The position numbers and the translations under genes are program-made. A stretch of DNA of 64,000 nucleotides from the NCBI GenBank assembly GCA_020352515.1, contig CP070678.1:5215705-5279704 (forward strand), read 5' to 3'. This DNA is from Phycisphaerales bacterium (lineage in GTDB: Bacteria > Planctomycetota > Phycisphaerae > Sedimentisphaerales > Anaerobacaceae). The notes beneath the pieces were generated by a model. The model was not told where the DNA came from. It saw only the letters and a program-made list of their open reading frames with translations, and made no database searches. This document shows positions 44,516-53,435 of this stretch, in pieces. The first letter of the stretch is position 1; the number at the start of each line of letters is the position of its first letter.

Positions 44516-45115
44516 CTACTTCTTTGTGCTGTCGTTCTTGTCCAGCTCGGCAACTACCTCGGCCGTAAGGTCCCGGCAGCCCGCGCTGTAAAGAACCTTG
44601 TGCGTTTGTATCGACATCATCAACTGCTCGCCGCTGCCGAAGGGAAACTCGGGCTCGTCAACCTCGAAAACCACGGACAGACCTTTCTGCTTCGCCAGAG
44701 ACGCGACTATCTCCAGAGTCTCCTTGTACAGCGCTTCGGTCCAAAGCTGGTCCTTCAACAAGCTCTGCCGCTTGTTGAACTCCTGCATCGCCTTCAGGCT
44801 CGCCTGCTTCTCGAACAGCTCCTTGACCTGCGCCATATAGTCGGCGCCGCCCGGCCTCAGGGCCTTGAGACCGGCCTCAAGCGCGCCGATGGTCTTGGCC
44901 AGCTCTTCCTCTTCCGCGTTCGCCCTGCTCTGCTCGGCCAGAGACTCCGCCCTATACCTGCGGTTTCTCTCGCACTCACGGAAGGCCTGCCTTATCCGTA
45001 CGATCCCGATTTCCGACGACCCGCTCGCCGGGCCCGGCTGCGCCATGCCGTATTCGTGACCCGCAAACAATAAAACTCCCGCCGCCAGAGACGCAAATAC
45101 CATCGTTCTAACCAT
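44516..45115 (-). CDS. skp: OmpH/Skp family periplasmic chaperone
   Basis: Skp holds unfolded outer-membrane proteins between the Sec machinery and BAM. From ATG 45115 the product has 199 residues with a signal peptide ending near YGMAQ. The mature chain has a short strand (IGIVRIRQAFRE) followed by a long charged coiled-coil hairpin (about 50-150), as in OmpH. The C-terminus is longer than in E. coli Skp. It lies directly downstream of bamA, as in many Gram-negative genomes. Confidence 0.88.
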   Translation of the reverse strand: MVRTMVFASLAAGVLLFAGHEYGMAQPGPASGSSEIGIVRIRQAFRECERNRRYRAESLAEQSRANAEEEELAKTIGALEAGLKALRPGGADYMAQVKELFEKQASLKAMQEFNKRQSLLKDQLWTEALYKETLEIVASLAKQKGLSVVFEVDEPEFPFGSGEQLMMSIQTHKVLYSAGCRDLTAEVVAELDKNDSTKK

Positions 45116-45177
45116 AACACAATCCTTTCTTTTGCCGGGGCCCGTCAAAACGCGCTCCCAAGTGACCATGAATCCAG

Positions 45178-47355
45178 CTAATATCCAAAACTGCCCCCTA
45201 TCGAAAAGCTGAACGCCTCCGTGTCGTCTGCATCATCCTTCATGAAAGGAAACGCCACCTCGAATCGCATCGGAGCATTACCAAAAAATCCGGGAAGCAG
45301 TATCTGTATGCCCGTCCCCACCGAAGCACGGTAGCTGCCGGAATCCACCGTCCCGCTGTCCACAAAGAACAGGGCCGCGAAATTCTCGTCGGTCAACGGC
45401 ACCACCACCTCGGCGCCGGCCAGGAATACCCAGTCGCTGCCGATGGGGTCTTTTCGCCTCGGCTCCGAGACGCCCGTCTGAAGACCCCGGGGGCTGACGC
45501 CCCTGTAGTCGAAACCCCGGATACCATACAAGCCTGTGCCTCCGGCGTAGAATCTCTCGAAAGGCGGGGCGTCACCCACCACTGTGCCCGCAGTCAGCTT
45601 CGTCGCCAGCACCGTCTTGCGCTCCAGAAGGTCCTCCCAAAGCGTTTTGTACCACACATAGCTGCCGCTCAGTATTCCGAAGTTGTGATCGCCGGTCACC
45701 TGCTCGTAGTCCGCGTCGAATGCATAACCGCGGCTGGGTGTGAACCTGTTGTCCGTCATGTCCCTGCCCAGCCCCAGCCTCACGCCGAAAAGCGTGCTGT
45801 CGCCCTTGACATCATATATCTCCTGCGGGGCGTCATCGTGAATGTCCTTGACGGTGACCTCTTCAAGCCTGAAGCCCAGGGTCCGGCGCCACTTGTTCTC
45901 GAGCCGTTGTGTAAATCCGACTGCCGCCTTGAGACGCCCCTCGTCGTGACTCTCCCAATACGTCTCATAGCTCGAGCCGACGAGATTCAGGGCCGTCGGT
46001 CTGTCACGAAAGTACGGCTCGGTGAACATGACCGAGTAACGGCTGTACTCGGTCCCCGTATCCAGCAGAACCCTAAGGGACTGCCCGGCTCCCATGAAAC
46101 AGTCCAGGGCGAGGAACTCCGCGAAGCTCTCGGGCCAATCCGAAACGTCGAAATTGCTTTGCTCGAAAAGCAAACGCCCTATCAGGCCTCTATTGCTGCT
46201 CACCCCGACGCTGGGGCTCCATATGCCCGTGTCACCCTCCTTTATGTTGATTCTCACGTCTCGCCGGTCATCCGAGGGGTCGGCCGCCCCGGCCGGTTCG
46301 ATTATCGCCTCCTGAGCCAGAGACATCCTCTCCAGATACCCCTCCAGTTTGCCCCCGCCCTCCTTCGGCGCCATCTCCGCATCGTACAGCTCGCCCGGGG
46401 TGAAGCCAAATTCGTCCAGGACCCGCCTTATGGCCTTGTCCTGTGTCCGCTCGTTTCCCGTTATGTCGATGCGTCCGATTCTGAACTGCCTGCCCTCGGT
46501 TACCTTGAACTCGACGTCCACCACGGCCGGCCCGCCTTCCCGGAAGATCGGACGCTGCTCGACATACGCGTCGATGTAGCCGTTCTCGCGATACGCTTTA
46601 AGAATGCGCCTGGCCTGCGCCTCGGCCTTGCGTTCGAAGTACGTCCGGCCCGGTTTCAGCTCAAAGGCGGACAGCAGAGTCTCGTCGTCGAACTTCGTGT
46701 TACCCGAGAGAATTATGTCACCGACCTTGTAGATTGGTCCCTCGTCTATTACGAAAGTGATGTGCGAATCCCCCTCAACTGTCACCCGGTGATCGAGAAA
46801 ACCCGCCTGGTAGTACAGGGTCCGCAGCCTCTCGACGTCCGCCGCCACCTTCTCCTCGGTATAGTAAACCGGGAAGATGAACCAGTCTCTCGTCTTGGTT
46901 TTTATCTTTCTCTCGAGATCGCCCTTCTTTATAACCTTGTTTCCCCTGAACTTGATCGACCTGATCTGAATCCTCGGCCCCTCCTCGACCGTATAGACGA
47001 TCGTCCCGGCCGCCAGGTCCGAGCCCTCGAGCGTCACCTCCACATGCGCGTAGCCTTTCTTGCGATAGTACTCGGCTACCGCGTCTCTGCCGAGCTCAGC
47101 CAGCACGGGATCAAGGTAGTCGCCGACCTGAAAGTCCACTTCCTTGCGCAGGACGTTGTCCGAGAACTTCCGGTTCCCGACAAAATCAATCGACTTCACC
47201 ACGCTCCCGTCCCGACCTGGCGGACCCGCAATCGCCCGCCTGACACCGCCGCCGGAAACCTGCGTGGACGAGCAGCCCGAGACCAAAAACAAAACCGCCG
47301 CCGTCGAAAGCACAGCCAAAACGATATGTCGAGCGTCATATACGTTCGTTCGCAT
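45178..47355 (-). CDS. bamA: Outer membrane protein assembly factor BamA (Omp85), with a lipobox-like signal
   Basis: BamA inserts beta-barrel proteins into the outer membrane. The product (about 725 residues from ATG 47355) has an array of POTRA domains (VKSIDFVGNRKFSDNVLRKEV; IRSIKFRGNKVIKKGDL; YKVGDIILSGNTKFDDE; FRIGRIDITGNERTQ), then a 16-strand barrel with RFYAGGTGLYGIRGFDYRG and a terminal FSFSIGGSFGY beta-signal. The signal peptide ends in LVSGC at residue 28, a lipobox, which is odd for BamA. In-frame ATGs at 47367 and 47376 are alternative starts. It lies between dnaB and skp. Confidence 0.93.
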   Translation of the reverse strand: MRTNVYDARHIVLAVLSTAAVLFLVSGCSSTQVSGGGVRRAIAGPPGRDGSVVKSIDFVGNRKFSDNVLRKEVDFQVGDYLDPVLAELGRDAVAEYYRKKGYAHVEVTLEGSDLAAGTIVYTVEEGPRIQIRSIKFRGNKVIKKGDLERKIKTKTRDWFIFPVYYTEEKVAADVERLRTLYYQAGFLDHRVTVEGDSHITFVIDEGPIYKVGDIILSGNTKFDDETLLSAFELKPGRTYFERKAEAQARRILKAYRENGYIDAYVEQRPIFREGGPAVVDVEFKVTEGRQFRIGRIDITGNERTQDKAIRRVLDEFGFTPGELYDAEMAPKEGGGKLEGYLERMSLAQEAIIEPAGAADPSDDRRDVRINIKEGDTGIWSPSVGVSSNRGLIGRLLFEQSNFDVSDWPESFAEFLALDCFMGAGQSLRVLLDTGTEYSRYSVMFTEPYFRDRPTALNLVGSSYETYWESHDEGRLKAAVGFTQRLENKWRRTLGFRLEEVTVKDIHDDAPQEIYDVKGDSTLFGVRLGLGRDMTDNRFTPSRGYAFDADYEQVTGDHNFGILSGSYVWYKTLWEDLLERKTVLATKLTAGTVVGDAPPFERFYAGGTGLYGIRGFDYRGVSPRGLQTGVSEPRRKDPIGSDWVFLAGAEVVVPLTDENFAALFFVDSGTVDSGSYRASVGTGIQILLPGFFGNAPMRFEVAFPFMKDDADDTEAFSFSIGGSFGY

Positions 47356-47417
47356 GTCCTGTCTCATGTCCCGCATCTCGCCAATCCGTGGACCGAAAAT
47401 GAGATACGGGCCAAATA

Positions 47418-48854
47418 TCAAAATGGCGCCGACTGCTCTTCAACCCGAGAGGCGTTCTCAAAACGCGTAATCTTCTCTCTGAACACCAGCTTAACGGTGT
47501 CCGTGGGCCCGTTACGCTGCTTGGCTATTATCAGTTCGGCCGTATTATCCTCCTGGTAATCCTCCTCCCCGCGGCGGTAATAATCCTCGCGGTGAAGGAG
47601 CATCACAACGTCCGCGTCCTGCTCGATGCTGCCGCTCTCCCGAAGGTCGCTCATCCGGGGCCGATGCCCCTCCCTGCCCTCCGGCGCACGGTTCAACTGG
47701 CTCAAGACCACCACCGGAATGTTCAGTTCTCTGGCCAGCGCCTTGATGTATCGGGAGATCGCCGTTATTTCCTGCTGACGCGACTCGACCCTGCTTGTCC
47801 CCAGACTCATCAACTGCAAATAATCAACCACGATGCAGCGGATATCGTGAAGATTCTTCAGTCGTCTCGCCTTGGCGCGAAGCTCCAGCGGCGTCAGAGC
47901 CGAGGTGTCGTCGATATAGATCGGAGCTTCCGAAAGCTGACCGCACGCCTCGACCAGCTTCTGGTAGTGCTCCGTGCCTAAAAAGCCCTTCCTTACCTTC
48001 TGGCTTTCTATCTCGCCCACGCTGCAAAGAAACCGCTCCGCAAGCTGCTGCCTGCCCATCTCCAGAGAGAATATGGCCACCGGCGTCCTCTCAACGAGAC
48101 CTATATGTTCGGCAATGTTCAGGGCCAGCGACGTCTTGCCCATGCTGGGCCTGCCCGCAATGATTATCATCTCACCGCCCTGCAGACCGCAAGTCAGGTT
48201 GTCAAGCTCGTGGTAGCCGGTCGCCAGACCCGTAACGTGGCTGCCCTGGCGCTTTTCTATCAGCTCATAGACGGCAGTGACCAGATCCTTCAAGGCAACG
48301 ATGCTGCTGCTGATGTTCTTGTCCGTAACCGCAAATATTCTCCGCTCGGCCTCGTCCAGAACCTCGCGCGTATCGCCGGCGTCGCCGTACGCCTCATTCA
48401 GAATCTCCGTGGCGACCTGAATAAGCTCCCGGAGAAGCATCTTGTCTTTCACGATCCCCGCGTAGTAAGCGACGTTCGCCGAAGAGGGGACGGACTCCAT
48501 GACCCTGGCCAGGTACTCGACGCCCCCAACGGCTTCGAGCTGCCTGCGCTTTTCAAGCTCGTCCCGTAGAAGAACCGCGTCGATTTCAACGCCTTTTTCG
48601 TAAAGTCCCGCGAGGGCATCAAATATGTGCTGGTGCTCGATGCGGTAGAAAGCGTCGCGCCCCAGCAGCCCCACGACCTCCCCGATGCACTCCGGGTCGA
48701 TTATCATAGAGCCCAGAACCGCGGCCTCGGCGGCAAGCGATTCCGGCATGCCGCGACCGGCCAGAGCCGCGCCCGCACGCCCGTCAACAGCACCGCGCGA
48801 GGCCGGCTCGGCGGCCCGCGTCTTGTCCTTCTCTGACTTAGTTAGCTGCGCCAT
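47418..48854 (-). CDS. dnaB: Replicative DNA helicase DnaB
   Basis: DnaB is the hexameric fork helicase. From ATG 48854 it has 478 residues. The N-terminal domain (about 40-140) carries PESLAAEAAVLGSMIIDPECIGEV. The RecA-like domain has Walker A GRPSMGKTSLALN near residue 215 and VDYLQLM as Walker B, then QLNRAPEGREGHRPRMSDLRESGSIEQDADVV. Length is standard and no intein is present. It follows rplI and precedes bamA; linkage of rpsF-ssb-rpsR-rplI-dnaB is common in bacteria. Confidence 0.96.
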   Translation of the reverse strand: MAQLTKSEKDKTRAAEPASRGAVDGRAGAALAGRGMPESLAAEAAVLGSMIIDPECIGEVVGLLGRDAFYRIEHQHIFDALAGLYEKGVEIDAVLLRDELEKRRQLEAVGGVEYLARVMESVPSSANVAYYAGIVKDKMLLRELIQVATEILNEAYGDAGDTREVLDEAERRIFAVTDKNISSSIVALKDLVTAVYELIEKRQGSHVTGLATGYHELDNLTCGLQGGEMIIIAGRPSMGKTSLALNIAEHIGLVERTPVAIFSLEMGRQQLAERFLCSVGEIESQKVRKGFLGTEHYQKLVEACGQLSEAPIYIDDTSALTPLELRAKARRLKNLHDIRCIVVDYLQLMSLGTSRVESRQQEITAISRYIKALARELNIPVVVLSQLNRAPEGREGHRPRMSDLRESGSIEQDADVVMLLHREDYYRRGEEDYQEDNTAELIIAKQRNGPTDTVKLVFREKITRFENASRVEEQSAPF

Positions 48855-48927
48855 CCGACCTGTTTCCAAAAAGCAGTCACCCGATATCTTAAAACGATGA
48901 ACGGAACGAAAATCCTAACGCGACGAT

Positions 48928-49413
48928 TCAACCGCCGGAATCTTCCGCCTCTTCCGGAACCGCCTTGCTCTGTTCGGCCACCACCACCACGTTCACCACC
49001 GCCGTCAAATCATCGGCGAATCGCAGCGTTACGCTGTGAGTGCCAACCTCCTTTATATGTTCGCCCAGTTCCACTATCTTGTCCGCGACCTCAAAGCCCT
49101 GCGCGCGCAGATTCTCTGCAATCTGCCGCGCGGTAATAGAGCCGAACAGATGGCCCTGCTCGTTCGCCTTGGCCGCCAAAACGGCCTCCGCACCGTCAAC
49201 GGCCTTGGCCGCCTCTTGAAGCCTCGTCTTCTCCCTTATCCGCTCCTGAGCCCGCCTGGCCTTCTCTTCCGCAATCGCCCGGATGTTGGCCTCGGTCGCA
49301 ACCTTCGCCAGACCCTGCGGAAGCAGATAGTTCCTCGCATGACCTTCCTTAACCTCGACAACATCTCCGAGCCAGCCGAGCTTCTCCACGTCCTCACAAA
49401 GTAAAACCTTCAT
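48928..49413 (-). CDS. rplI: 50S ribosomal protein L9
   Basis: L9 binds 23S rRNA near the L1 stalk and helps keep the reading frame. The product has 161 residues: N-terminal MKVLLCEDVEKLGWLGDVVEVKEG and NYLLPQGLA, a long connecting helix, and a C-terminal domain with GSITARQIAENL. It is about ten residues longer than usual because of a Glu-rich tail. The ATG 49413 has GAGGTG upstream. Confidence 0.95.
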   Translation of the reverse strand: MKVLLCEDVEKLGWLGDVVEVKEGHARNYLLPQGLAKVATEANIRAIAEEKARRAQERIREKTRLQEAAKAVDGAEAVLAAKANEQGHLFGSITARQIAENLRAQGFEVADKIVELGEHIKEVGTHSVTLRFADDLTAVVNVVVVAEQSKAVPEEAEDSGG

Positions 49414-49497
49414 ATTACACACCTCGTATCCTGTAGTTCACAGCCGATGGGCCGGACCCACGTTCAAAATCGATTGTTCCGGGCCGCGGACAAAATA

Positions 49498-49761
49498 TCA
49501 AGTCGTAAACGGAAGCAGCGCCATAAATCGGGCGCGCTTGATCGCCTTCTTCGCCTTCCTCTGGCAGCCGGCGCAATTGCCGCTGCGTTTCCGCGAGTAT
49601 ATCTTGCCGCGATTGGTCAGCAGCTTGCCAAGGGTTTCGACATCCTTGTAGTCAACGTACTTGATGCCTCTCCTGCAAAAACGGCATTGTGTCTGATCCC
49701 GGGCGGCGCCGAAGCCCGGCTTTCTTCTGCTGTCACTTCTTCTTCTTTGCATCTTTCCCAT
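49498..49761 (-). CDS. rpsR: 30S ribosomal protein S18
   Basis: S18 binds beside S6 on the 30S platform. The 87-residue product has the family core (VDYKDVETLGKLLTNRGKIYSRKRSGNCAGCQRKAKKAIKRAR) plus CRFCRRG, giving a CxxC...CxxC set that can bind zinc (the C+ form of S18). It lies between ssb and rplI, the usual order. Confidence 0.95.
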   Translation of the reverse strand: MGKMQRRRSDSRRKPGFGAARDQTQCRFCRRGIKYVDYKDVETLGKLLTNRGKIYSRKRSGNCAGCQRKAKKAIKRARFMALLPFTT

Positions 49762-49845
49762 ATCTTACCTGTCAACAATATGCGTTATCCGGCCAATACT
49801 GTGCTGTCGTTTGCCCAAACGCCAACGACCAAACACCAAACAATA

Positions 49846-50268
49846 TCAAAAAGGTATATCATCACCGCCCGCCTGTCGGTCGGGTTCGGGCCCCGAACGG
49901 CTCGGGCTCTGACCCGACCGGTCGGGCCCGCCGACCGAAGAGCCTGGCAGAAACTGGAAATTCTCGACCGTCACCCGGAGCTTGCTGCGCTTCGACCCGT
50001 CCTGGGCGGTCCAGCTATCGAACGTCAGCCTCCCCTCGACGAAAACTGGCCGGCCTTTGGCCAGGTACTTGTTTATGTTCTCGGCCTGCCGACCGAAAGC
50101 ACGGCAGTCCACAAAGCAGGTCTCCTCGCGAGAGCTGCCGTCCTGGGCGGTCCACTTGCGATTCGTGGCCAAACCGAAATCAACCACCGCCGTCTGGTTC
50201 GGCGTGTATGACAACTGCGGGTCACGCGTCAGGTTGCCCATCAGTAAGACTTTGTTAAAACCAGCCAT
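49846..50268 (-). CDS. ssb: Single-stranded DNA-binding protein
   Basis: SSB coats single-stranded DNA during replication and repair. The 140-residue product has an OB fold beginning FNKVLLMGNLTRDPQLSYTPNQTAV (about 4-28), the FGRQAENINKYLAKGRPVFVEGRL core, then a Gly/Ser/Pro-rich linker and the acidic tip DDIPF that recruits partner proteins. Located between rpsF and rpsR, as is usual. Confidence 0.96.
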   Translation of the reverse strand: MAGFNKVLLMGNLTRDPQLSYTPNQTAVVDFGLATNRKWTAQDGSSREETCFVDCRAFGRQAENINKYLAKGRPVFVEGRLTFDSWTAQDGSKRSKLRVTVENFQFLPGSSVGGPDRSGQSPSRSGPEPDRQAGGDDIPF

Positions 50269-50351
50269 ATGCTATAAACTCCCTTCCCGGCTTCGACCGG
50301 AAATTGGTTGACCGTCCTGCCCGGAACTGCGGCCACAACTCGATTGCCGTT

Positions 50352-51011
50352 CTAGAAGGACGGTCCCTCTCGTTCAGAATCCTCATTCGCCTGCACCGCC
50401 TGATCGGGCTTCGTCTCCTCGACGGTGGGCTCTTGCGGCCGGGAGCCCGAATCCTGCGGAGCGGCAGAACGCTCTGAGGCGGGCGGTTGTTCGCTCTTTT
50501 CGGGCGCTTCGTCCGAGTCCGGCGCCTGTTCAGACAATTGCGCCGCGACCGGTTCTTCTGCTGCTTCGCCTTCGGGGACCTCGGCCGCCGGCAGCTCCCG
50601 CGCGGCCGGCCCTTCAGCGTCGGCAAGCTCAGCCTGCGCCGCCGCTTTCTGTTTAAGCTTGCTCTTCTCCGCCTTCGTCGCCGGAGTGTCTTTCTCGATG
50701 TCCTCCTGGGTCATCTGCTCGGCGCTCAGAATCAACACACGCATGATCTGGTCCGAAAGCTGAACGTTCTTCTCGATCTCCGGCACCCTCCTGCCCTCGA
50801 CCCTGAAGTACGTCAGAACATAAGTGCCTCTCGTCTGCCGATTTACTTCGTATGCAAGCTTGCGCTCGTCCCATTTTCTTATCGAAACAATCTCCGCCCG
50901 AGACCTCTTCAGCAGCTTCTCGATAACCTCAACCGCCGCTCCCCAATCCGACGCCTTGGCCGAATCAATAAGGAACATCGCTTCGTACAATCTCTTTGTA
51001 ACAGTTTCCAA
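50352..51011 (-). CDS. rpsF: 30S ribosomal protein S6 with a long acidic C-terminal extension
   Basis: Residues 1-105 are S6: RLYEAMFLIDSAKA, RKWDERKLAYEVNRQTRGTYVLTYFRV and the QLSDQIMRVLIL strand. Residues about 110-219 form a low-complexity tail rich in Glu, Ala, Pro and Ser, roughly doubling the size of the protein. The start is TTG at 51011 with a strong GGGAGGT 7 bases upstream. First of the rpsF-ssb-rpsR-rplI set. The tail could be unstructured and solvent-exposed; in some bacteria the S6 C-terminus is modified by added glutamates. Confidence 0.93.
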   Translation of the reverse strand: METVTKRLYEAMFLIDSAKASDWGAAVEVIEKLLKRSRAEIVSIRKWDERKLAYEVNRQTRGTYVLTYFRVEGRRVPEIEKNVQLSDQIMRVLILSAEQMTQEDIEKDTPATKAEKSKLKQKAAAQAELADAEGPAARELPAAEVPEGEAAEEPVAAQLSEQAPDSDEAPEKSEQPPASERSAAPQDSGSRPQEPTVEETKPDQAVQANEDSEREGPSF

Positions 51012-51095
51012 CTCAATTACCTCCCGCTAAAATCACATTAGCCACGTCTGACAGTCAGTATCCGGCTTCATCCTGCACAACCGAAAGGCCGACGC

Positions 51096-51671
51096 TTAGG
51101 CGTCTGACCTGTTAAACTCACTCATTGCTTTGTCAATACCATCTCTAATCCAGCAAAGCACGGCATCGCGGGCCCGCTCAATCGCCTCGTTCAGGGCCTG
51201 CTTCTGCGATTCCGTCGGACGATCCAGGACGTAGTCAACCGCCATATCTTCGCCCCTGCTGCCGACGCCGATTCGCAGACGGCCGAACTCACTTGTGCCG
51301 AGCTTTTCTATGATATCGGCCAGCCCGTTATGACCCCCGGCAGAGCCTTGCGCCCTGATGCGAATCCTGCCGGGCTCAAGCGCCATATCGTCGGTGACCA
51401 CAAGCAGGTTGCACAGCGAAAGCCTGTAGAAGCCAACCGCCGTCGCCACGACCTGCCCGCTTGCGTTCATAAAACGCCACGGCTTGAGCAATATTAACTT
51501 TTCACCTGCGTATCCGCCCGACCCGAAACGTCCGCCGAATTTCTCTCGTCTCAATTCTATCCGTAACGCTTCGGCCAGCGAATCGATAACCTTGAATCCG
51601 GCGTTATGCCGGGTATCAACATACTTGTCGCCCGGATTGCCCAGACCGACGACCATTTTCAGACTGTCCAT
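51096..51671 (-). CDS. pth: Peptidyl-tRNA hydrolase
   Basis: Pth recycles tRNAs from stalled peptidyl-tRNA. The 191-residue enzyme has VVGLGNPGDKYVDTRHNAGF with the catalytic His near 22, LLKPWRFMNASGQVV, VVTDDMALEPGRIRIRAQGSAGGHNGL and GRLRIGVGSRG. Normal length. It follows rplY by 23 bases, a very common pairing. Confidence 0.96.
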   Translation of the reverse strand: MDSLKMVVGLGNPGDKYVDTRHNAGFKVIDSLAEALRIELRREKFGGRFGSGGYAGEKLILLKPWRFMNASGQVVATAVGFYRLSLCNLLVVTDDMALEPGRIRIRAQGSAGGHNGLADIIEKLGTSEFGRLRIGVGSRGEDMAVDYVLDRPTESQKQALNEAIERARDAVLCWIRDGIDKAMSEFNRSDA

Positions 51672-51694
51672 AGCCGCGCTTCAACAAAACCGCT

Positions 51695-52342
51695 CTATTG
51701 CTCCTCAACGGTCTCCTCCTCAGCCTTCTTCTGCTCGCGAATAACCTCTGGCGCCGCCGGCTCCTCTGCTTCAACCTCCTCGGTGCTCTTGGCCGCCGCA
51801 ACCAGATGGCAGGTCACCAGAATCGTCTCAGGAGACCCCACAAGCCTTACACCTTCGGGAAGCCCGATATCGCCGGCGTGGACAATGTCGCCGACGCCAA
51901 GGTCTTTCACCGACACCACTAATGCTTCAGGAATGTCCGTCGCCTTGCACTCGATTTCCACTCGGTCCGAATGAAGCTCAACAATACCGCCCTCGTGAGT
52001 GCCTTGAGCAGTACCCTTAAGCTCGACCGGAACGGTCACCCTGATCTTTTCGGTCACGCTCACGCGCATCAGATCAGCATGGATGATTTCCTTGCCGAGA
52101 TAGTCATACTGCAAATCCTTGACGATCATCTTCTCCTTTTTCCTGCCGATTTGAATGTCCATCAGCCGACGCCCGTGGTGCAATTCCTCGACAAAATTGT
52201 GTGCATCCAGCGAAACCGCGACCGGCTCCTGCTTGTGCCCATACACTATCGCCGGTATCCGGCCCTGCCTGCGAATCAGCGCCGCATGCCTCGAACCGAC
52301 GCTTTCGCGAACTTCCGCTTTCAAAAGCGTTGCCTTTACCAT
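51695..52342 (-). CDS. rplY: 50S ribosomal protein L25/general stress protein Ctc
   Basis: L25/Ctc binds 5S rRNA. The 215-residue product is the long, two-domain form: an N-terminal L25 domain (about 1-95; SRHAALIRRQGRIPAIVYGH) and a C-terminal beta domain (about 95-190; VPVELKGTAQGTHEGGIVE), then a Glu-rich tail. GAGGAG lies 6 bases before the ATG. It precedes pth and follows prs in transcription order. Confidence 0.94.
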   Translation of the reverse strand: MVKATLLKAEVRESVGSRHAALIRRQGRIPAIVYGHKQEPVAVSLDAHNFVEELHHGRRLMDIQIGRKKEKMIVKDLQYDYLGKEIIHADLMRVSVTEKIRVTVPVELKGTAQGTHEGGIVELHSDRVEIECKATDIPEALVVSVKDLGVGDIVHAGDIGLPEGVRLVGSPETILVTCHLVAAAKSTEEVEAEEPAAPEVIREQKKAEEETVEEQ

Positions 52343-52481
52343 AATCTCCTCATTTCAATGCCGAATCATAACCAAACTCGTTGTCATGCAATCCTGCTCA
52401 AGCAAAACTACAAAACTCAATTTCTTGACCACCCATAATCATGCGGCCACCGCCTTCACAACGGTCCGACCCCGTCGGAAA

Positions 52482-53435
52482 TCACACGTTGTTGAAAAGA
52501 CTGCTGACCGATTCATTCCTGTGAATCCTCTTTATCGCCTCACCAAGCATGCCCGATACGCTCAGCACCCTCACTCGCCCTGACTTCTCGGCCTGGCCGC
52601 TCAACGGTATCGTGTCTGTAACCACAATCTCGTCAATAGGAGCCTCCGCCAGGTTCTCCATCGCCGCTCCCGCAAGAATCCCGTGCGTCGCGCCAACGTA
52701 TATCTTGGCCGCCCCGCGATCCTTGACCAGCGACGCCGCACTACAAACAGTGCCCGCCGTCGCGATGATGTCGTCGCACATCAGTATGTTTCTGCCCTTG
52801 ACCTCGCCGATGATCTCGCTTGCCTGCACTTCGCTGCCGCTGAACCTTCGCTTGTGTACGATGGCCAGGTCCCCGCCCAGGTGCGACGCGTATTTCGCCG
52901 CCGTCTTTATGTTGCCAACGTCCGGCGAAATAACGGTCAGGTTGTCGATCTTCTTGTCCCTGAAGTATCTGCTCAATACCAGCTCGCCCGTAAGATGGTC
53001 CACCGGAATGTCGAAAAAGCCCTGAAGCTGATGAGCATGCAGGTCTATCGCCAGAACACGGTCGGCGCCTGCCGTGACAATCATATTCGCAACCAGCTTG
53101 GCCGTAATCGGAACCCGCCCCTCGTCCTTCCGGTCCTGCCGGGCATAGCCGAAGTAAGGAATTACAGCCGTTATGCGTCTCGCACTCGCACGCCTCAGAC
53201 AATCCAGATATATCAGAAGCTCAACCAGATGCTCGTCAACCGGCTTGCACGTCGACTGCAACACGAAGCAATCCCTGCCTCGTACGTCGTCTTCAACCCT
53301 GATAACCTTCTCGCCATCTGGAAACTTGTCCACATTGGCGCCGCCGACCGGAATGCCCAGATATTTGCAAACCGCGCCCGCCAGTGCCGGGTTGCTGCTG
53401 CCCGAGAATATCTTCAGATTGTCATGTAGAAACAT
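52482..53435 (-). CDS. prs: Ribose-phosphate pyrophosphokinase
   Basis: Prs makes PRPP from ribose-5-phosphate and ATP for nucleotide, His, Trp and NAD synthesis. From ATG 53435 it has 317 residues: N-terminal LKIFSGSSNPALA, the PYFGYARQDRKDEGRVPITAKLVANM loop, DLHAHQLQGFFDIPVDHL, and the PRPP-binding loop CDDIIATAGT. The start overlaps the 3' end of glmU by 14 bases, so the two genes are translationally coupled, linking PRPP and UDP-GlcNAc supply. Confidence 0.96.
   Translation of the reverse strand: MFLHDNLKIFSGSSNPALAGAVCKYLGIPVGGANVDKFPDGEKVIRVEDDVRGRDCFVLQSTCKPVDEHLVELLIYLDCLRRASARRITAVIPYFGYARQDRKDEGRVPITAKLVANMIVTAGADRVLAIDLHAHQLQGFFDIPVDHLTGELVLSRYFRDKKIDNLTVISPDVGNIKTAAKYASHLGGDLAIVHKRRFSGSEVQASEIIGEVKGRNILMCDDIIATAGTVCSAASLVKDRGAAKIYVGATHGILAGAAMENLAEAPIDEIVVTDTIPLSGQAEKSGRVRVLSVSGMLGEAIKRIHRNESVSSLFNNV

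Noticed and set aside
45685-47559. 624-codon plus-strand frame antisense to bamA
   Set aside because: It contains no motifs and is fully explained by GC-biased codon use of bamA.
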